Source: Lentzea fradiae
Lineage (GTDB): Bacteria; Actinomycetota; Actinomycetes; Mycobacteriales; Pseudonocardiaceae
Direction: 5' to 3'
DNA: 64,000 nucleotides
Assembly: GCF_900100955.1 (NCBI RefSeq)
Contig: NZ_FNCC01000007.1
Span: 186,001 to 250,000 of the forward strand
Shown here: positions 47,951-58,060 of the stretch, piece after piece
Layout of the letters: each line of letters opens with the position of its first letter
How positions within the stretch are numbered: the stretch's first letter is position 1
Notes under the pieces: generated by a model
Told to the model about the DNA's origin: nothing
What the model saw: the letters and a program-made list of their open reading frames with translations, nothing else
The model's database searches: none
Program-made: the position numbers and the translations under genes

Positions 47951-49740
47951 CACGGCACCGCCTTGAGGAACCTCGCCGCCACCTCCACCGCCGGTGTCGA
48001 GGTCTCGCCGCTCAGCACGAGCGTCGCGAACGCCACGTCACCGCGATACCCCATGAACCAGCCGTGGGAGTGCACTCCGTCACCGAACTGCGCGGTACCA
48101 GTCTTGCCGCGCACGTCTCCGTACGGCTTGAGCTGTGGTGCAGTGCCGTAGTCGACGACCTCGCGCATCATCTGGCGCACCGGGTCGAGCGCGGCGGCGG
48201 ACGGCGCGGCGGGCTGCTTGTCCGCTTTGGTCTCCTTGCCGCGCACCAGCTGCGGCACCGGCATCGAGCCCTTGGCGATGGACGCCGAGACGAGGGCCAT
48301 GCCGAACGGCGACGCGAGCACCTTGCCCTGGCCGAACGCGTCCTCCGCCCGTTCCACGACGTCGTCGGCGGGTGGCACGGACCCGGTGATCGTCGTGATG
48401 CCGGGGACGTCGAAGTCGACGCCCAGGCCGAGCGACGTCGAGGAGCTCGTCAGCAGGTCCGCCGGCATGTCCACGGCGAGCTGGGCGAACGTGGTGTTGC
48501 AGGAGAAGGCGAACGCCGAGCGCAACGGGATGGTGCCCTTGTCGAACTCGCCGGAGTTCGGCACGATCCGCCGCCCGGCGATGGTCGCCTTGCCGGGGCA
48601 CGGCAGCGGGGTGTCGGCGGTGACCTTGCCCGACTCGATCGCCGCCAGCGCGGTCACGGCCTTCATCGTCGACCCCGGCGGGAACTGCCCGGTCAGCGCG
48701 AGCGCGCCCTGGGCGTCGGCGGGCCCGTTCTGCGCCACGGCCAGGATGTCGCCGGTCGACGGCTGGATCGCGACCAGGATCGCGGGCTGCTGCTCGGGCT
48801 CGACCGCGTCCTCGGCGGCGTCCTGCAGTGCGCGCGACAGCGCGGTGGTCACGGCCTTCGCCGGTTCCGGGGCCTTCGAGTGCAGCTCGTCGACCTCGAT
48901 GCCCTGAGCGTCCACCGTGGCGATGCGGAAGCCCGCGTCACCCGCGATGTCCTCCTCGATCAGCTTGCGCACCGCGGGCAGCACCTGGGAGCCGTAGTCG
49001 CGGCTCGGCGCCAGCAGCGACGTCTGCGAGCTGAACCGCACGCCGGGCAGCTCGTAGATCTGCGGCTTCACCGACTGGTAGGTGGCTTCGCGCAGCGCCG
49101 CCACCTGGTACGCCTGGCCCTCGGGGGTCTTCGCGACCCCGTCGGTGATCGACTGCTGCGTGATGGCCTTGTCGATCGGGTTCAGCGCGTCGGCGAGAGC
49201 CTTCGTCACGGCGCCGACGTCACCGGCCTCCTTCGCCACGAGCAGGACCGACACGACCCGGTCCGGCGCGAGCAACGGCGTGCCGTCGCGGTCGAGCACC
49301 GGCGCCGGGTCCGGCTTGAGCTCCGTCAGCTTCACCGACTGCTGCGGCGAGAGCTTCGGGTGGGCCAGGGACGACTGCCAGTGCACCTTCCAGGTGTCAC
49401 CCTCGCGGCGGACGTCGAACTTCGTCGGGTACGTCCAGTGACGGTTCTTGCCGAGGTCCCAGTCGAACGTCACGCTGGCCTCGGAGGCCGTCTCCCCGTT
49501 CTCGCGGATCTGCTCGACCTTGCTGCTCAGCCCCTCCGGTTTCAGCGCACCCCGGAACTTGTCGAGGGTCTCCTTGGCCGCCGCCGGGTTGTCGGTCATG
49601 TCGGCGGCACCCTGCACGTCACCGGACGCGAGCTTCGCCAGGAAGCCGTCGGTGATCTCCGGGGGCCCCGGCTCCGACTCGAACAGCCCGCAGCCGCTCA
49701 CCGTCACCAGTACAGCCGTGATCATCGCGAGAAGGCGCAC
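47950..49740 (-). CDS. Lipoprotein penicillin-binding transpeptidase (MecA-N/PBP2a-like domains)
   Basis: 596 residues. A lipobox VSGCG near residues 14-18 anchors the protein to the outer face of the membrane. Residues 28-135 resemble the NTF2-like MecA N-domain, followed by a dimerisation region and the transpeptidase with SxxK (GSTMK), SxN (SCN) and KTG (GKTGTA). It crosslinks peptidoglycan. It resembles the M. tuberculosis Rv2864c protein and sits beside the same neighbours. MecA-N type PBPs can show low beta-lactam affinity. Confidence 0.92.
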   Translation of the reverse strand: MRLLAMITAVLVTVSGCGLFESEPGPPEITDGFLAKLASGDVQGAADMTDNPAAAKETLDKFRGALKPEGLSSKVEQIRENGETASEASVTFDWDLGKNRHWTYPTKFDVRREGDTWKVHWQSSLAHPKLSPQQSVKLTELKPDPAPVLDRDGTPLLAPDRVVSVLLVAKEAGDVGAVTKALADALNPIDKAITQQSITDGVAKTPEGQAYQVAALREATYQSVKPQIYELPGVRFSSQTSLLAPSRDYGSQVLPAVRKLIEEDIAGDAGFRIATVDAQGIEVDELHSKAPEPAKAVTTALSRALQDAAEDAVEPEQQPAILVAIQPSTGDILAVAQNGPADAQGALALTGQFPPGSTMKAVTALAAIESGKVTADTPLPCPGKATIAGRRIVPNSGEFDKGTIPLRSAFAFSCNTTFAQLAVDMPADLLTSSSTSLGLGVDFDVPGITTITGSVPPADDVVERAEDAFGQGKVLASPFGMALVSASIAKGSMPVPQLVRGKETKADKQPAAPSAAALDPVRQMMREVVDYGTAPQLKPYGDVRGKTGTAQFGDGVHSHGWFMGYRGDVAFATLVLSGETSTPAVEVAARFLKAVP

Positions 49741-49758
49741 GGCCGCGAGTATGCCCGT

Positions 49759-50610
49759 TCAGAAGAGGACGGTGGCGTATTGTCCGACTTGTTCGAACCC
49801 GATCTTGCGGTACGCGGCCTGCGCGACGTGGTTGTACCCGTTCACGTAGAGGCTCGCTGTGCGGTGCAACACCCTGGTCAGCCGGTCGGCCACCGCCGCC
49901 GTGCCCGCCGTGCCGATCCCCGCGCCACGCTGGTCGGGACGCACCCACACGCCCTGGATCTGGCCGACCTTGCTCGACATGGCCCCGATCTCGGCCTTGA
50001 AGACGACCTCGCCGTCCTCGAACCGCGCGAACGCCCTGCCCGCCGCGATCAGCTCGCTGACCCGCGCCCGGTAGCCCGCGCCACCGTCCTCGGCGCACGG
50101 GTCGATGCCGACCTCCTCGATGAACATGCTGACCGCCGCCGGGAGGTACCGGCTCAGCTCGCTCGGACGGACCTGCCTGACCAGCGGGTCCGGCGTCACC
50201 TGCGGCGGGCCGCCGATGGCCATCAGCGGCTGGTCGGCCCGGACCTCCCTGGCAGGGCCCCAGTCCGGCCGGAGCTCCTCCCACAGCGTCAGGACCTGCT
50301 CGGCGGGGCCCACCAGGCTGGAGCAGAGACGGCCTCTCCTGCGCGCACGATCGGCGAACATGCGCATCGCCGCGGGAGAGCCCTGGAGCGGGATCAGGTT
50401 CGGACCGGAGAAGCACAGGCCGTCGACCTTGCCCCGGATCGGCTTCGAGTCGCTGCCCCACATCTCGCCGCCCAGGCGCCACGGGTCCAGACCGGCCACC
50501 TCGACGCGTGCGGCGACCATGCACGCGGCCACGGGGTCCCGGTCGAAGACCTCGCGTACGTCGATCAGGTCGCGCTCGTCCAGCACGCGCGCTCCGGCCA
50601 GCCTCAGCAC
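49759..50610 (-). CDS. GNAT acetyltransferase with DUF4081 N-terminal domain
   Basis: 283 residues. Residues 1-140 fit the DUF4081 domain common in actinobacterial GNATs; residues 150-283 carry the acetyl-CoA loop VWVRPDQRGAGIGTAGTA and VNGYNHVAQAAYRKIGFEQVG. The position between the PBP and ispG matches Rv2867c of M. tuberculosis. Substrate unknown. 18 bases from the PBP start. Confidence 0.88.
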   Translation of the reverse strand: MLRLAGARVLDERDLIDVREVFDRDPVAACMVAARVEVAGLDPWRLGGEMWGSDSKPIRGKVDGLCFSGPNLIPLQGSPAAMRMFADRARRRGRLCSSLVGPAEQVLTLWEELRPDWGPAREVRADQPLMAIGGPPQVTPDPLVRQVRPSELSRYLPAAVSMFIEEVGIDPCAEDGGAGYRARVSELIAAGRAFARFEDGEVVFKAEIGAMSSKVGQIQGVWVRPDQRGAGIGTAGTAAVADRLTRVLHRTASLYVNGYNHVAQAAYRKIGFEQVGQYATVLF

Positions 50611-50737
50611 GTGGTCCAGCGTGCCAGATTTGGGCGGTCTGCGGGATCAGCCAACCGTGCGGCACGGTGTGTGACGGTCGTTGCGTTTGGACTGCTCGGG
50701 GCGTGGGTCTCCGGCCCGGACCCACCAGCTGATCAAG

Positions 50738-50776
50738 AAAAGACGAGGGCGCGCCCCCTGCGGGAGCGCGCCCTCT
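50738..50776 (-). terminator. Rho-independent terminator of the ispG transcript
   Basis: Stem GAGGGCGCGC / GCGCGCCCTC with an 11-base loop (50745-50775). On the minus strand it lies 14 bases after the ispG stop and is followed by GTCTTTTCTTG. This separates ispG-rip1-dxr from the GNAT-PBP genes. Confidence 0.9.
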
Positions 50777-50789
50777 CTTGCGTCTGTTG

Positions 50790-51944
50790 CTAGCCGACGG
50801 TCACGGCCGGGACGCCGCCCTCCACCGGCTCCATCTCCTCGGCGATGCGCATCGCCTCTTCGATGAGGGTCTCCACGATCGCGTGTTCCGGGACGGTCTT
50901 GATGACCTTGCCCTTCACGAAGATCTGGCCCTTGCCGTTGCCGCTCGCGACGCCCAGGTCGGCCTCGCGGGCCTCGCCGGGGCCGTTCACGACGCAGCCC
51001 ATGACCGCCACGCGCAGCGGCACCTCCATGCCCTCCAGACCGGCCGTGACCTGCTCCGCGAGCGTGTACACGTCGACCTGGGCGCGGCCGCACGACGGGC
51101 AGGAGACGATCTCCAGCTTGCGCGGGCGCAGGTTCAGGGACTGGAGGATCTGGTGACCCACCTTGATCTCCTCCACCGGCGGGGCGCTCAGCGACACGCG
51201 GATCGTGTCGCCGATGCCCTGGCGGAGGAGGGCGCCGAAGGCCACCGCCGACTTGATCGTGCCCTGGAAGGCCGGGCCCGCCTCCGTCACGCCGAGGTGC
51301 AGGGGGTAGTCGCACTGCTCGGCCAAGAGCTCGTAGGCGCGGACCATCACGACCGGGTCGTTGTGCTTGACCGAGATCTTGATGTCGTGGAAGTCGTGCT
51401 CCGCGAAGAGCGAGGCTTCCCACAGCGCCGACTCGGCGAGGGCCTCCGGGGTGGCCTTGCCGTACTTCGCCATCAGGCGCGGGTCCAGGGAGCCCGCGTT
51501 GACGCCGATGCGGATCGGGGTGTTGTGGTCGCGGGCCGCCTGGGCGATCTCCTTGACCTTGTCGTCGAACTTCTTGATGTTGCCGGGGTTCACGCGGACC
51601 GCCGCGCAGCCCGCCTCGATGGCCGCGAACACGTACTTCGGCTGGAAGTGGATGTCCGCGATGACCGGGATCTGGGACTTCTTGGCGATCGCCGGCAGCG
51701 CGTCCGCGTCGTCCTGCGAGGGGCAGGCCACGCGCACGATGTCGCAGCCGGCGGCCGTGAGCTCCGCGATCTGCTGCAGCGTCGCGTTGACGTCCGCCGT
51801 GAGGGTGGTCGTCATCGACTGGACGGAGACGGGGAACTCGCTGCCGACACCGACGTTGCCGACCATCAGCTGCCTGGTCTTGCGACGTTCCGACAGCACC
51901 GGCGGCGGCAGTGCCGGCATTCCGAGCATCACGCCGTCACTCAT
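50790..51944 (-). CDS. ispG: 4-hydroxy-3-methylbut-2-enyl diphosphate synthase (GcpE)
   Basis: 384 residues. It converts MEcPP to HMBPP in the MEP isoprenoid pathway using a [4Fe-4S] cluster. The TIM-barrel part runs from [15 protein letters not shown] to about residue 265; cluster cysteines lie in [11 protein letters not shown] and [24 protein letters not shown] precedes ATG 51944. Transcribed with rip1 and dxr. Confidence 0.96.
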   Translation of the reverse strand: MSDGVMLGMPALPPPVLSERRKTRQLMVGNVGVGSEFPVSVQSMTTTLTADVNATLQQIAELTAAGCDIVRVACPSQDDADALPAIAKKSQIPVIADIHFQPKYVFAAIEAGCAAVRVNPGNIKKFDDKVKEIAQAARDHNTPIRIGVNAGSLDPRLMAKYGKATPEALAESALWEASLFAEHDFHDIKISVKHNDPVVMVRAYELLAEQCDYPLHLGVTEAGPAFQGTIKSAVAFGALLRQGIGDTIRVSLSAPPVEEIKVGHQILQSLNLRPRKLEIVSCPSCGRAQVDVYTLAEQVTAGLEGMEVPLRVAVMGCVVNGPGEAREADLGVASGNGKGQIFVKGKVIKTVPEHAIVETLIEEAMRIAEEMEPVEGGVPAVTVG

Positions 51945-51969
51945 GGGGTGTGCACCTTTCCGTAATTCA

Positions 51970-53181
51970 CTACTGCAACCTGATCGGGTTGACGATGTCG
52001 GCGGTCACGGTCAGCAGCGTGATGGCGCCACCGATGAAGATGACCACGTACGTGAGGGGCAGCAGGCGCATGTAGTTGACCGGGGCGCCGGCGGGTTTCC
52101 CGCGCAGCTTCCTCAACCAGTCTCGCACCCGTTCGTAGAGGTTGACGGCGATGTGACCACCGTCAAGCGGGAGCAACGGCAGGAGGTTGAACACACCGAC
52201 GAAGAAGTTCAGGCCCGCGAGCATCAGCATGAAGAACGCCCACAGGCCGCGCTCGGCCGCGTCGCCGCCCAGGCGGGAGGCGCCGACGACGGAGATCGGG
52301 GTGTCGAGGTCGCGCTCGCCGCCGCCGATGGCCTTCACCACGGCCGGGATGCGCTCGGGGAAGCGCATGAGGCCCTGCCAGGTGTTCACGAACATCGTGC
52401 CGGTGAAGCTCACCGCGGCCGGGACCGCCTCGACGGGGCCGTAGGTGAACGACTGCTGCACGATGACGCCGATCGCGCCGACTTCCTTGATCTCGGTGCC
52501 GCCCTTGCCGTCGGTGACCTGGCGGCTCACCTTCGGCACGTCGACGGTCAGCGCGACCTCCTTGCCGTCGCGCAGCACCTTGAACTCGTTCGGGCCGCTC
52601 AGGTCGCGCGTGACCTTCTGCATGTCCGACCACGTGGCGATCGGCTGGCCCGAGATGGCCAGGATGCGGTCGCCCGGCTGCAGGCCCGCGCTCTTGGCCG
52701 GGGACGGGGCACCCGCCGGGCACGGCGCGTCGTAGGGGACGGTGTGGTCCTGCACGCAGTCGGCGATGGTCGCGAGGACGGGCTCGTCCTTGTTGTTGGG
52801 CAGGCCCAGCGACATCGCGAGGATCAGCAGGATGATGAAGCCGAGGATGAAGTGCGTGATCGACCCCGCGGACAGCACGACGACGCGCTTCCACACCTTC
52901 TGGTTGTAGAAGGCGCGCTTGCGGTCGTCCGGGTGCACCTCGTCCAGGGCCGTCATGCCGGTGATCTCGCAGAAGCCGCCGGCCGGGATGGCCTTCAGGC
53001 CGTACTCGGTCTCACCCTTGCGGAAGGAGAAGAGCTTCGGGCCGAAGCCGATGAAGTACCGGGTGACCTTCATGCCGAAGGCTTTCGCGGTCAGCAGGTG
53101 CCCGAACTCGTGCAGCGCGATGGACACCGCGATGCCGAACGCGAACAGCAGCACCCCGAGGATGTTGACGACAGTGTTCAC
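51970..53181 (-). CDS. rip1: Site-2 protease family intramembrane metalloprotease (Rip1/RseP-like)
   Basis: 403 residues from GTG. The zinc motif HEFGH lies in helix 1 (residues 24-28) and the second ligand in [12 protein letters not shown] near 340. A PDZ domain lies between ([16 protein letters not shown]). It cuts anti-sigma factors or other membrane proteins inside the membrane. A PDZ insert of about 25 residues with Cys and Pro is present before it. Order ispG-rip1-dxr is as in mycobacteria, where Rip1 controls lipid and envelope stress. Confidence 0.94.
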   Translation of the reverse strand: MNTVVNILGVLLFAFGIAVSIALHEFGHLLTAKAFGMKVTRYFIGFGPKLFSFRKGETEYGLKAIPAGGFCEITGMTALDEVHPDDRKRAFYNQKVWKRVVVLSAGSITHFILGFIILLILAMSLGLPNNKDEPVLATIADCVQDHTVPYDAPCPAGAPSPAKSAGLQPGDRILAISGQPIATWSDMQKVTRDLSGPNEFKVLRDGKEVALTVDVPKVSRQVTDGKGGTEIKEVGAIGVIVQQSFTYGPVEAVPAAVSFTGTMFVNTWQGLMRFPERIPAVVKAIGGGERDLDTPISVVGASRLGGDAAERGLWAFFMLMLAGLNFFVGVFNLLPLLPLDGGHIAVNLYERVRDWLRKLRGKPAGAPVNYMRLLPLTYVVIFIGGAITLLTVTADIVNPIRLQ

Positions 53182-53188
53182 GGAAAGC

Positions 53189-54319
53189 TCAGTTCCTTCC
53201 AACCAGCTCGCGGGCACGTGCGCGCGCCCAGTCCTCGGCGGCCAGGACCTCCGCGACGTCCGCGGGGTCCTTCTGCCAGTCTTTCGCCTCGCCGAGAACC
53301 TGGCCGATGGTGTCCACGATCGACAGGAACGACGTCTTGCCCGCCACGAAGGAGGCGAGTGCCTCCTCGTTCGCGGCGTTGTAGATCGCGGGCAGGCACC
53401 CCGCGGCCCGGCCCGCCCGCCGCGCGAGCTCGACCGCCGGGAACGTGACGCTGTCCACGGGTTCGAACGTCCACGAGGTGGCGGTGTCAAAGGTACAGGC
53501 GGGAGCGGCGCCCGCGACGCGCTCGGGCCAGCTGAGACCGAGCGAGATGGGCAGGCGCATGTCCGGAGGCGATGCCTGGGCCAGCGTCGAGCCGTCCGTG
53601 AAGGTCACCATCGAGTGAATGATGGACTGGGGGTGCACCACGACGTCGATGCGGTCGTACGGCACCCCGAACAGCAGGTGCGCCTCGATGAGCTCCAGGC
53701 CCTTGTTCACCAGGTTCGCCGAGTTGATCGTGACGACCTGCCCCATCGACCACGTCGGGTGCGCCATCGCCTGCTGCACCGTGATGCCCTCGAGCTCACC
53801 GCGGGTCTTCCCGCGAAACGGCCCGCCGGACGCCGTCAGCACCAGCTTGTGCACCTCGTTCGCGGTGCCACCGCGCAGGCACTGCGCGAGCGCCGAGTGC
53901 TCGGAGTCGACCGGCACGATCTGGTCCGGCTTCGCCGCCTTCAGCACGAGCGGCCCGCCCGCGATGAGCGACTCCTTGTTCGCGAGCGCCAGCGTGGCAC
54001 CCGTCTCCAGGGCCTTCAGCGAGGGCTCGAGGCCGCGCGACCCGTCCATGCCGTTCAGCACGACGTCCGCCGGAGCCGCCTCGATCAGGTCGACCATGCT
54101 GGTCAGCGTCCTGACGCCGGGGACGTCGGCACCGTTCGCCACCGCCACCACGGGCACGTCGAACTCTTGCGCCTGCTCCTTGAGCAGGTCCAGCTGACGC
54201 CCGCCCGCGCCGAGCCCGACGACGCGGAAGCGATCGCGGTTGCGCCGGATGACGTCGAGCGCCTGGGTCCCGATGGAACCGGTCGAACCCAGGATCAGCA
54301 CAGTGCGTGGAGTACTCAT
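53189..54319 (-). CDS. dxr: 1-deoxy-D-xylulose 5-phosphate reductoisomerase
   Basis: 376 residues. It forms MEP from DXP with NADPH and a divalent metal. NADPH loop [15 protein letters not shown]; metal and substrate residues in [21 protein letters not shown] and [19 protein letters not shown] is also intact. It heads the dxr-rip1-ispG operon, 7 bases before rip1. Confidence 0.97.
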   Translation of the reverse strand: MSTPRTVLILGSTGSIGTQALDVIRRNRDRFRVVGLGAGGRQLDLLKEQAQEFDVPVVAVANGADVPGVRTLTSMVDLIEAAPADVVLNGMDGSRGLEPSLKALETGATLALANKESLIAGGPLVLKAAKPDQIVPVDSEHSALAQCLRGGTANEVHKLVLTASGGPFRGKTRGELEGITVQQAMAHPTWSMGQVVTINSANLVNKGLELIEAHLLFGVPYDRIDVVVHPQSIIHSMVTFTDGSTLAQASPPDMRLPISLGLSWPERVAGAAPACTFDTATSWTFEPVDSVTFPAVELARRAGRAAGCLPAIYNAANEEALASFVAGKTSFLSIVDTIGQVLGEAKDWQKDPADVAEVLAAEDWARARARELVGRN

Positions 54320-54455
54320 CGCCCCTCATTGTTCCGGAGAGTGCCTGAGAGCACCGGCACAGCCCGATACTTTGATAACGAAGTGGTTTTGGAGGTGTGA
54401 AGTCACCGGTTCGAGGGCATTCCTTCCGCGTCAAGCAGATGGAAGGAGACTCTCG

Positions 54456-54722
54456 GTGGGCATCCTCGGATGGATCGTGCTCGGCCTGCTGGCCGGAGCA
54501 ATCGCCAAGGCGATCATGCCGGGTCGCGACCCGGGCGGAATCATCATCACGATGCTGATCGGCATCGTCGGCGCGATCCTGGGCGGATTCATCGGATCCG
54601 CGCTCTTCGGGACCGATCTGGGTTCGTTCTTCGAGATCCGGACCTGGCTTCTCGCGATCGTCGGGTCGCTGATCCTGCTGGGCATCTACCGCCTCGTGAC
54701 GGGTCGGCGAAGCCGGGTGTAA
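54456..54722 (+). CDS. GlsB/YeaQ/YmgE family stress membrane protein
   Basis: 88 residues with three membrane helices rich in glycine (IVLGLLAGAIAKAIMPGRDPGG, then IGIVGAILGGFIGSALFG). The family is general-stress associated; function unclear. The GTG follows GGAAGGAG. A strong terminator lies 21 bases after the stop. Confidence 0.92.
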   Translation: MGILGWIVLGLLAGAIAKAIMPGRDPGGIIITMLIGIVGAILGGFIGSALFGTDLGSFFEIRTWLLAIVGSLILLGIYRLVTGRRSRV

Positions 54723-54743
54723 CTGCTTCGCGGAAAGACGTCG

Positions 54744-54774
54744 GAGACCGTCCGGGTGACACCCGGACGGTCTC
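54744..54774 (+). terminator. Terminator of the GlsB-like gene
   Basis: A perfect 14-bp stem GAGACCGTCCGGGT / ACCCGGACGGTCTC with a 3-base loop, followed by TGTGTTTGTT. Confidence 0.9.
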
Positions 54775-54785
54775 TGTGTTTGTTG

Positions 54786-54833
54786 GCCGTCGCTTCGCGA
54801 CGGCGGCGAGTTCGTCGGGAAGCACGAACTCGC
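54786..54833. repeat. Two further adjacent hairpins between the convergent terminators
   Basis: GCCGTCGC-TTC-GCGACGGC (54786-54804) and GCGAGTTCGT-N8-ACGAACTCGC (54806-54833). Together with the flanking terminators they give four consecutive stem-loops within 175 bases. Confidence 0.8.
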
Positions 54834-54880
54834 GATCCCCCCGCCCGGATCGACAGCTGCCGCACCAGGCAAGGCCGAGC

Positions 54881-54917
54881 CCCCGCGCCAGGTGCGCGTT
54901 GGGCACCTGGCGCGGGG
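54881..54917. terminator. Bidirectional terminator facing the response regulator gene
   Basis: A perfect 15-bp stem CCCCGCGCCAGGTGC / GCACCTGGCGCGGGG with a 7-base loop. On the plus strand TTTTC follows; on the minus strand it starts 4 bases after the response regulator stop, preceded by GAAAA. Confidence 0.88.
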
Positions 54918-54921
54918 TTTT

Positions 54922-55572
54922 CTAGTTCGCCAGGCCCGCGTCCCTGGCCAGCAGGGCCGCCTGGACGCGGTTGGTCAGGCCCAGCTTGGCCAGGAGGCGG
55001 GAGACGTACGTCTTCACCGTGGCCTCCGACATGTGCAGCTTGGCGCCCACGTCGGCGTTCGACATGCCCTGGCCGAGCAGCGCCAGCACCTCCACCTCGC
55101 GCTCGGTGAGGCCCGCCACGGCCCGTTGCGCCTCCTGGCGCTTCGGCTGGCCCGAGGTCGCCACCATGCCGACCACGCGGGACGTGACCATCGGCGAGAG
55201 GTACGCCTCGCCGTTGTGCACCGCCCGCACGGCCCTGAGCAGCTCTTCCGGAGCCGAGTCCTTCAGCAGGAAGCCCGCGGCGCCGTCGGACAGGGCACGC
55301 ACGATGTTCTCGTCCTCGCCGAACGTCGTCAGCATCACGACCCGCACGGACGGGGCGAGCGTCTTCAGCTCGCGGGCGCACGCCAGGCCGTCCATGCGCG
55401 GCATCCGGATGTCGAGCACCGCCACGTCCACCCTGCGCTCGCGGACTGCCTGCAGCGCCTCGTGGCCGTCGCCCGCCTCCGCGACCAGCTCGATGTCGTC
55501 GGCGGTGCCGAGGATCGCCTTGATGCCTGCTCGCATCAGCGGTTCGTCGTCGGCGATGAGCACCCGGATCAT
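54922..55572 (-). CDS. NarL/LuxR-type response regulator
   Basis: 216 residues. The receiver domain (1-120) has the phospho-Asp in VAVLDIRMPRMDG and the switch segment VVMLTTFGED. The LuxR helix-turn-helix at 150-212 reads LTEREVEVLALLGQGMSNADVGAKLHMSEATVKTYVSRLL (quoted as the family signature in two parts: LTEREVEVL and SEATVKTYVSRLL). Its ATG overlaps the kinase stop (ATGA), so the pair is coupled. Confidence 0.94.
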   Translation of the reverse strand: MIRVLIADDEPLMRAGIKAILGTADDIELVAEAGDGHEALQAVRERRVDVAVLDIRMPRMDGLACARELKTLAPSVRVVMLTTFGEDENIVRALSDGAAGFLLKDSAPEELLRAVRAVHNGEAYLSPMVTSRVVGMVATSGQPKRQEAQRAVAGLTEREVEVLALLGQGMSNADVGAKLHMSEATVKTYVSRLLAKLGLTNRVQAALLARDAGLAN

Positions 55573-57173
55573 TGACCGTTCCTCTGCACGTGGATCTTCT
55601 TCTCGACCAGCTTGCCGTCCCGGAAGCAGAAACGCACCACCCTGGTGCCCTTCGCGAGGTACGACTGCTCGTCGGTGAGGTGGTAGACGCAGGTCGCGTC
55701 CGGCGGCTCCGGGGACGCCTGCGACCGCAGCTCGCCGTCGGCCACCAGCGGTTCGTCGCCGGACGGGAGCAGCTCGCGCACCTCGTCCTCCGGCTGGCCC
55801 ACCTGGATGCGGTCGAGGTTCTCCTGCGAGACGACCTCTGTCACCGGCTGGGCGCCGAGGACGGAGAAGCCGCCGATGATCACCGCCAGGACCAGGGTCG
55901 CGCCCGCGATCGAGCCGACGCCCGCCCACTTGCGGATGCCCTGCGGCGCCTCTGTCTCGTCCTGCTCGTCCTCCGGCTCGTCCGGCAGCGCGGTCTCCTC
56001 GTACGGGAGCACCGCGGCGATCCGGAAACCGCCGGTCGGCAACGCTCCGACGTGCAGGATTCCGCCCGCGACGCGGACGCGTTCGGTCAGGCCGATCAGG
56101 CCCACCCCCGGCGAACCGGCCGGTGTGCCGTTGCGGGGCGGGTTGTTGCGCACCTCGACGACGAGCGCGTCCGGCTCGTACTTCACCGACACCTGCACGG
56201 CGGCGCCGGGTGCGTGCTTCGACGCGTTGGTCAGGCCCTCCTGCGCGACACGATACGCGGCGTGGGAGACGCGTGACGGCAACGGGTGCGCCTGCCCGCC
56301 TCGGACCAGGCTGACGAGCACCCCGGCCTTGCGCGCGTCGGCCACCAACGAGTCGATGGATTCCACTGTTCGCGTGGCGGGGTCGTCGTCGGGACCGTCC
56401 TCGGCGCGGAGGACGCCGATGATCGCCCGCAGCTCCTCCATGCCGGTCAACGCCGCCGAGCGCAGCACCCCGATCGCCTCGCGCTGCTTCTCCCCCAGCG
56501 ACGGGTCCATCGCGAGCGCTCCGGCGTGCACGGAGATCAGCGAGAGCCGGTGCCCCAGGCTGTCGTGCATGTCCTGGGCGATGCGGCTGCGTTCGCGCAG
56601 GCGCACCTGCCGGGCCATCAGCTTGTTCTCGCCGCGCATGCGCAGCTCGCGGTCCCGCATCGCCTGCACGAGCGCCTCGCGCTGCGCCAGGTACCGGCCG
56701 ACCAGGAACGGCAGCGCCACGCCCACGCCGAAGAGCGTGATCAGGATCAGCATCGCGTAGACGGGATCGAGGTCGATCGGCCGCGCCGCCCAGTCCCAGA
56801 AGACCACCACGACGGCGAACGTCGCCGCGGTCGACACGACGCCCTTCACCCACGACTCGATCCGGCGCCCGGCGGTGTAGCTCAGCACGACCATGAACGC
56901 GGGGCCGCCGAACGGGACCGCCGCCCCCGCGATCATCAACGTCGCCGGCAGCACGTGCCGCAGCGGCAGCAGCACCGCGTACCCGGCTACGTACGCGACG
57001 AGCGTCAGGCCGGACGCCTGCCCGTCCCCCCACGGTCCCGGCCACAGGTCCAGCAGGATCGCCCCCACCAGGACGACCAGGTCGCCGACGAGCCGCACCC
57101 AGGTCAGCGTCCGGAAGCGGGCCAGGACGTCGGCGAGGAACGCCTCGCCCCTCTCCCGCACAGCAGTAGTCAC
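55569..57173 (-). CDS. NarL-partner sensor histidine kinase with an extra membrane helix and an outer C-terminal domain
   Basis: 534 residues. Several membrane helices (30-165) precede the HisKA_3 domain with H203 in DMHDSLGHRLSL and a HATPase domain ending near 390 (N-box EGLTNASKH, G-box GVGLIGLTERV). Unusually, a hydrophobic helix follows at 417-439 and then about 95 residues with two cysteines (C495, C516). This tail, beginning IQVGQPEDEVRELLPSG, resembles BamE/SmpA-type folds. The topology puts the tail outside the cell, which could be a second sensor domain. Confidence 0.9.
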   Translation of the reverse strand: MTTAVRERGEAFLADVLARFRTLTWVRLVGDLVVLVGAILLDLWPGPWGDGQASGLTLVAYVAGYAVLLPLRHVLPATLMIAGAAVPFGGPAFMVVLSYTAGRRIESWVKGVVSTAATFAVVVVFWDWAARPIDLDPVYAMLILITLFGVGVALPFLVGRYLAQREALVQAMRDRELRMRGENKLMARQVRLRERSRIAQDMHDSLGHRLSLISVHAGALAMDPSLGEKQREAIGVLRSAALTGMEELRAIIGVLRAEDGPDDDPATRTVESIDSLVADARKAGVLVSLVRGGQAHPLPSRVSHAAYRVAQEGLTNASKHAPGAAVQVSVKYEPDALVVEVRNNPPRNGTPAGSPGVGLIGLTERVRVAGGILHVGALPTGGFRIAAVLPYEETALPDEPEDEQDETEAPQGIRKWAGVGSIAGATLVLAVIIGGFSVLGAQPVTEVVSQENLDRIQVGQPEDEVRELLPSGDEPLVADGELRSQASPEPPDATCVYHLTDEQSYLAKGTRVVRFCFRDGKLVEKKIHVQRNGQ

Positions 57174-57253
57174 GCCCTCAAGCTAACGAGACGTCCCACG
57201 TCCGCGCGGCACGCTGGAGTATCGACTCCGCACGACGAAAGTTGACGCGGCGG

Positions 57254-58060
57254 TCAGACCAGCCGGGCGGCCGCACCGGCCCTGCGCGCTCGCCACGACG
57301 CGATGACCACGCCGATGACCAGCAACAACGCCGTCGCCGCGACCATCAGCGTCGACAACGCCACGATCTCCGGCGAGATGCCGCGCTTGGACGCCTGCGC
57401 GTAGACGAACACCGGCAGCGTCGTCGACCCGACACCGGTCAGGTACGACGAGATCACCACGTCGTCGAACGACAGCAGGAAGGCGAACGCCGCGCCCGCC
57501 GCCACCGCGGGCGCCACCAGCGGCAGCGTGACGGTCCGGAACGCGGTGAACGGCGAGGCGCCCAGGTCGGCCGCCGCCTCCTCCATCCGCACGTCCATCC
57601 CGGACACCCGCGACCGCACCACCACGACGACGAAGCTCAGCGAGAACGCCACGTGGGCGAACAGCAGCGCGCCGAACCCGAGCGGGACGCCGGCGAGCTT
57701 CACGAAGAACCCCAGCATCGCCACGCCCATGACGACCTCGGGCACCACCAGCGGCAACGACAGCAGCACCGTCCACAGGCCGCGGCCGGGGAACGCCCTG
57801 CGCAGCCCGAACGCCGCCAGCGTGCCGATGACCGTCGCGATCGCCGCCGACGCGAGCGCCAGTTCCAGGGTGAGCCGCAGCGAGGCGAAGACCCGCGTGT
57901 CGTCGGCCAGCTCGGCGTACCACTGCAAGGAGAAGCCGCTGATCCGCGACAGCGACCGCGACGAGTTGAACGACGCGACCGCCAGCCACGCGATCGGCGC
58001 GTAGAGGAACAGGAAGACCAGGACGGCCACGGTGCCGAGCACCCACGGACGACGGTTCAC
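57254..58060 (-). CDS. potC: Polyamine ABC transporter permease, PotC-like
   Basis: 268 residues with six membrane helices. The EAA loop reads EEAAADLGASPFTAFRTVTLP. It is the last gene of the potA-potD-potB-potC operon and overlaps potB by 4 bases. Spermidine/putrescine is the usual substrate of this family but other cations are possible. Confidence 0.9.
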   Translation of the reverse strand: MNRRPWVLGTVAVLVFLFLYAPIAWLAVASFNSSRSLSRISGFSLQWYAELADDTRVFASLRLTLELALASAAIATVIGTLAAFGLRRAFPGRGLWTVLLSLPLVVPEVVMGVAMLGFFVKLAGVPLGFGALLFAHVAFSLSFVVVVVRSRVSGMDVRMEEAAADLGASPFTAFRTVTLPLVAPAVAAGAAFAFLLSFDDVVISSYLTGVGSTTLPVFVYAQASKRGISPEIVALSTLMVAATALLLVIGVVIASWRARRAGAAARLV

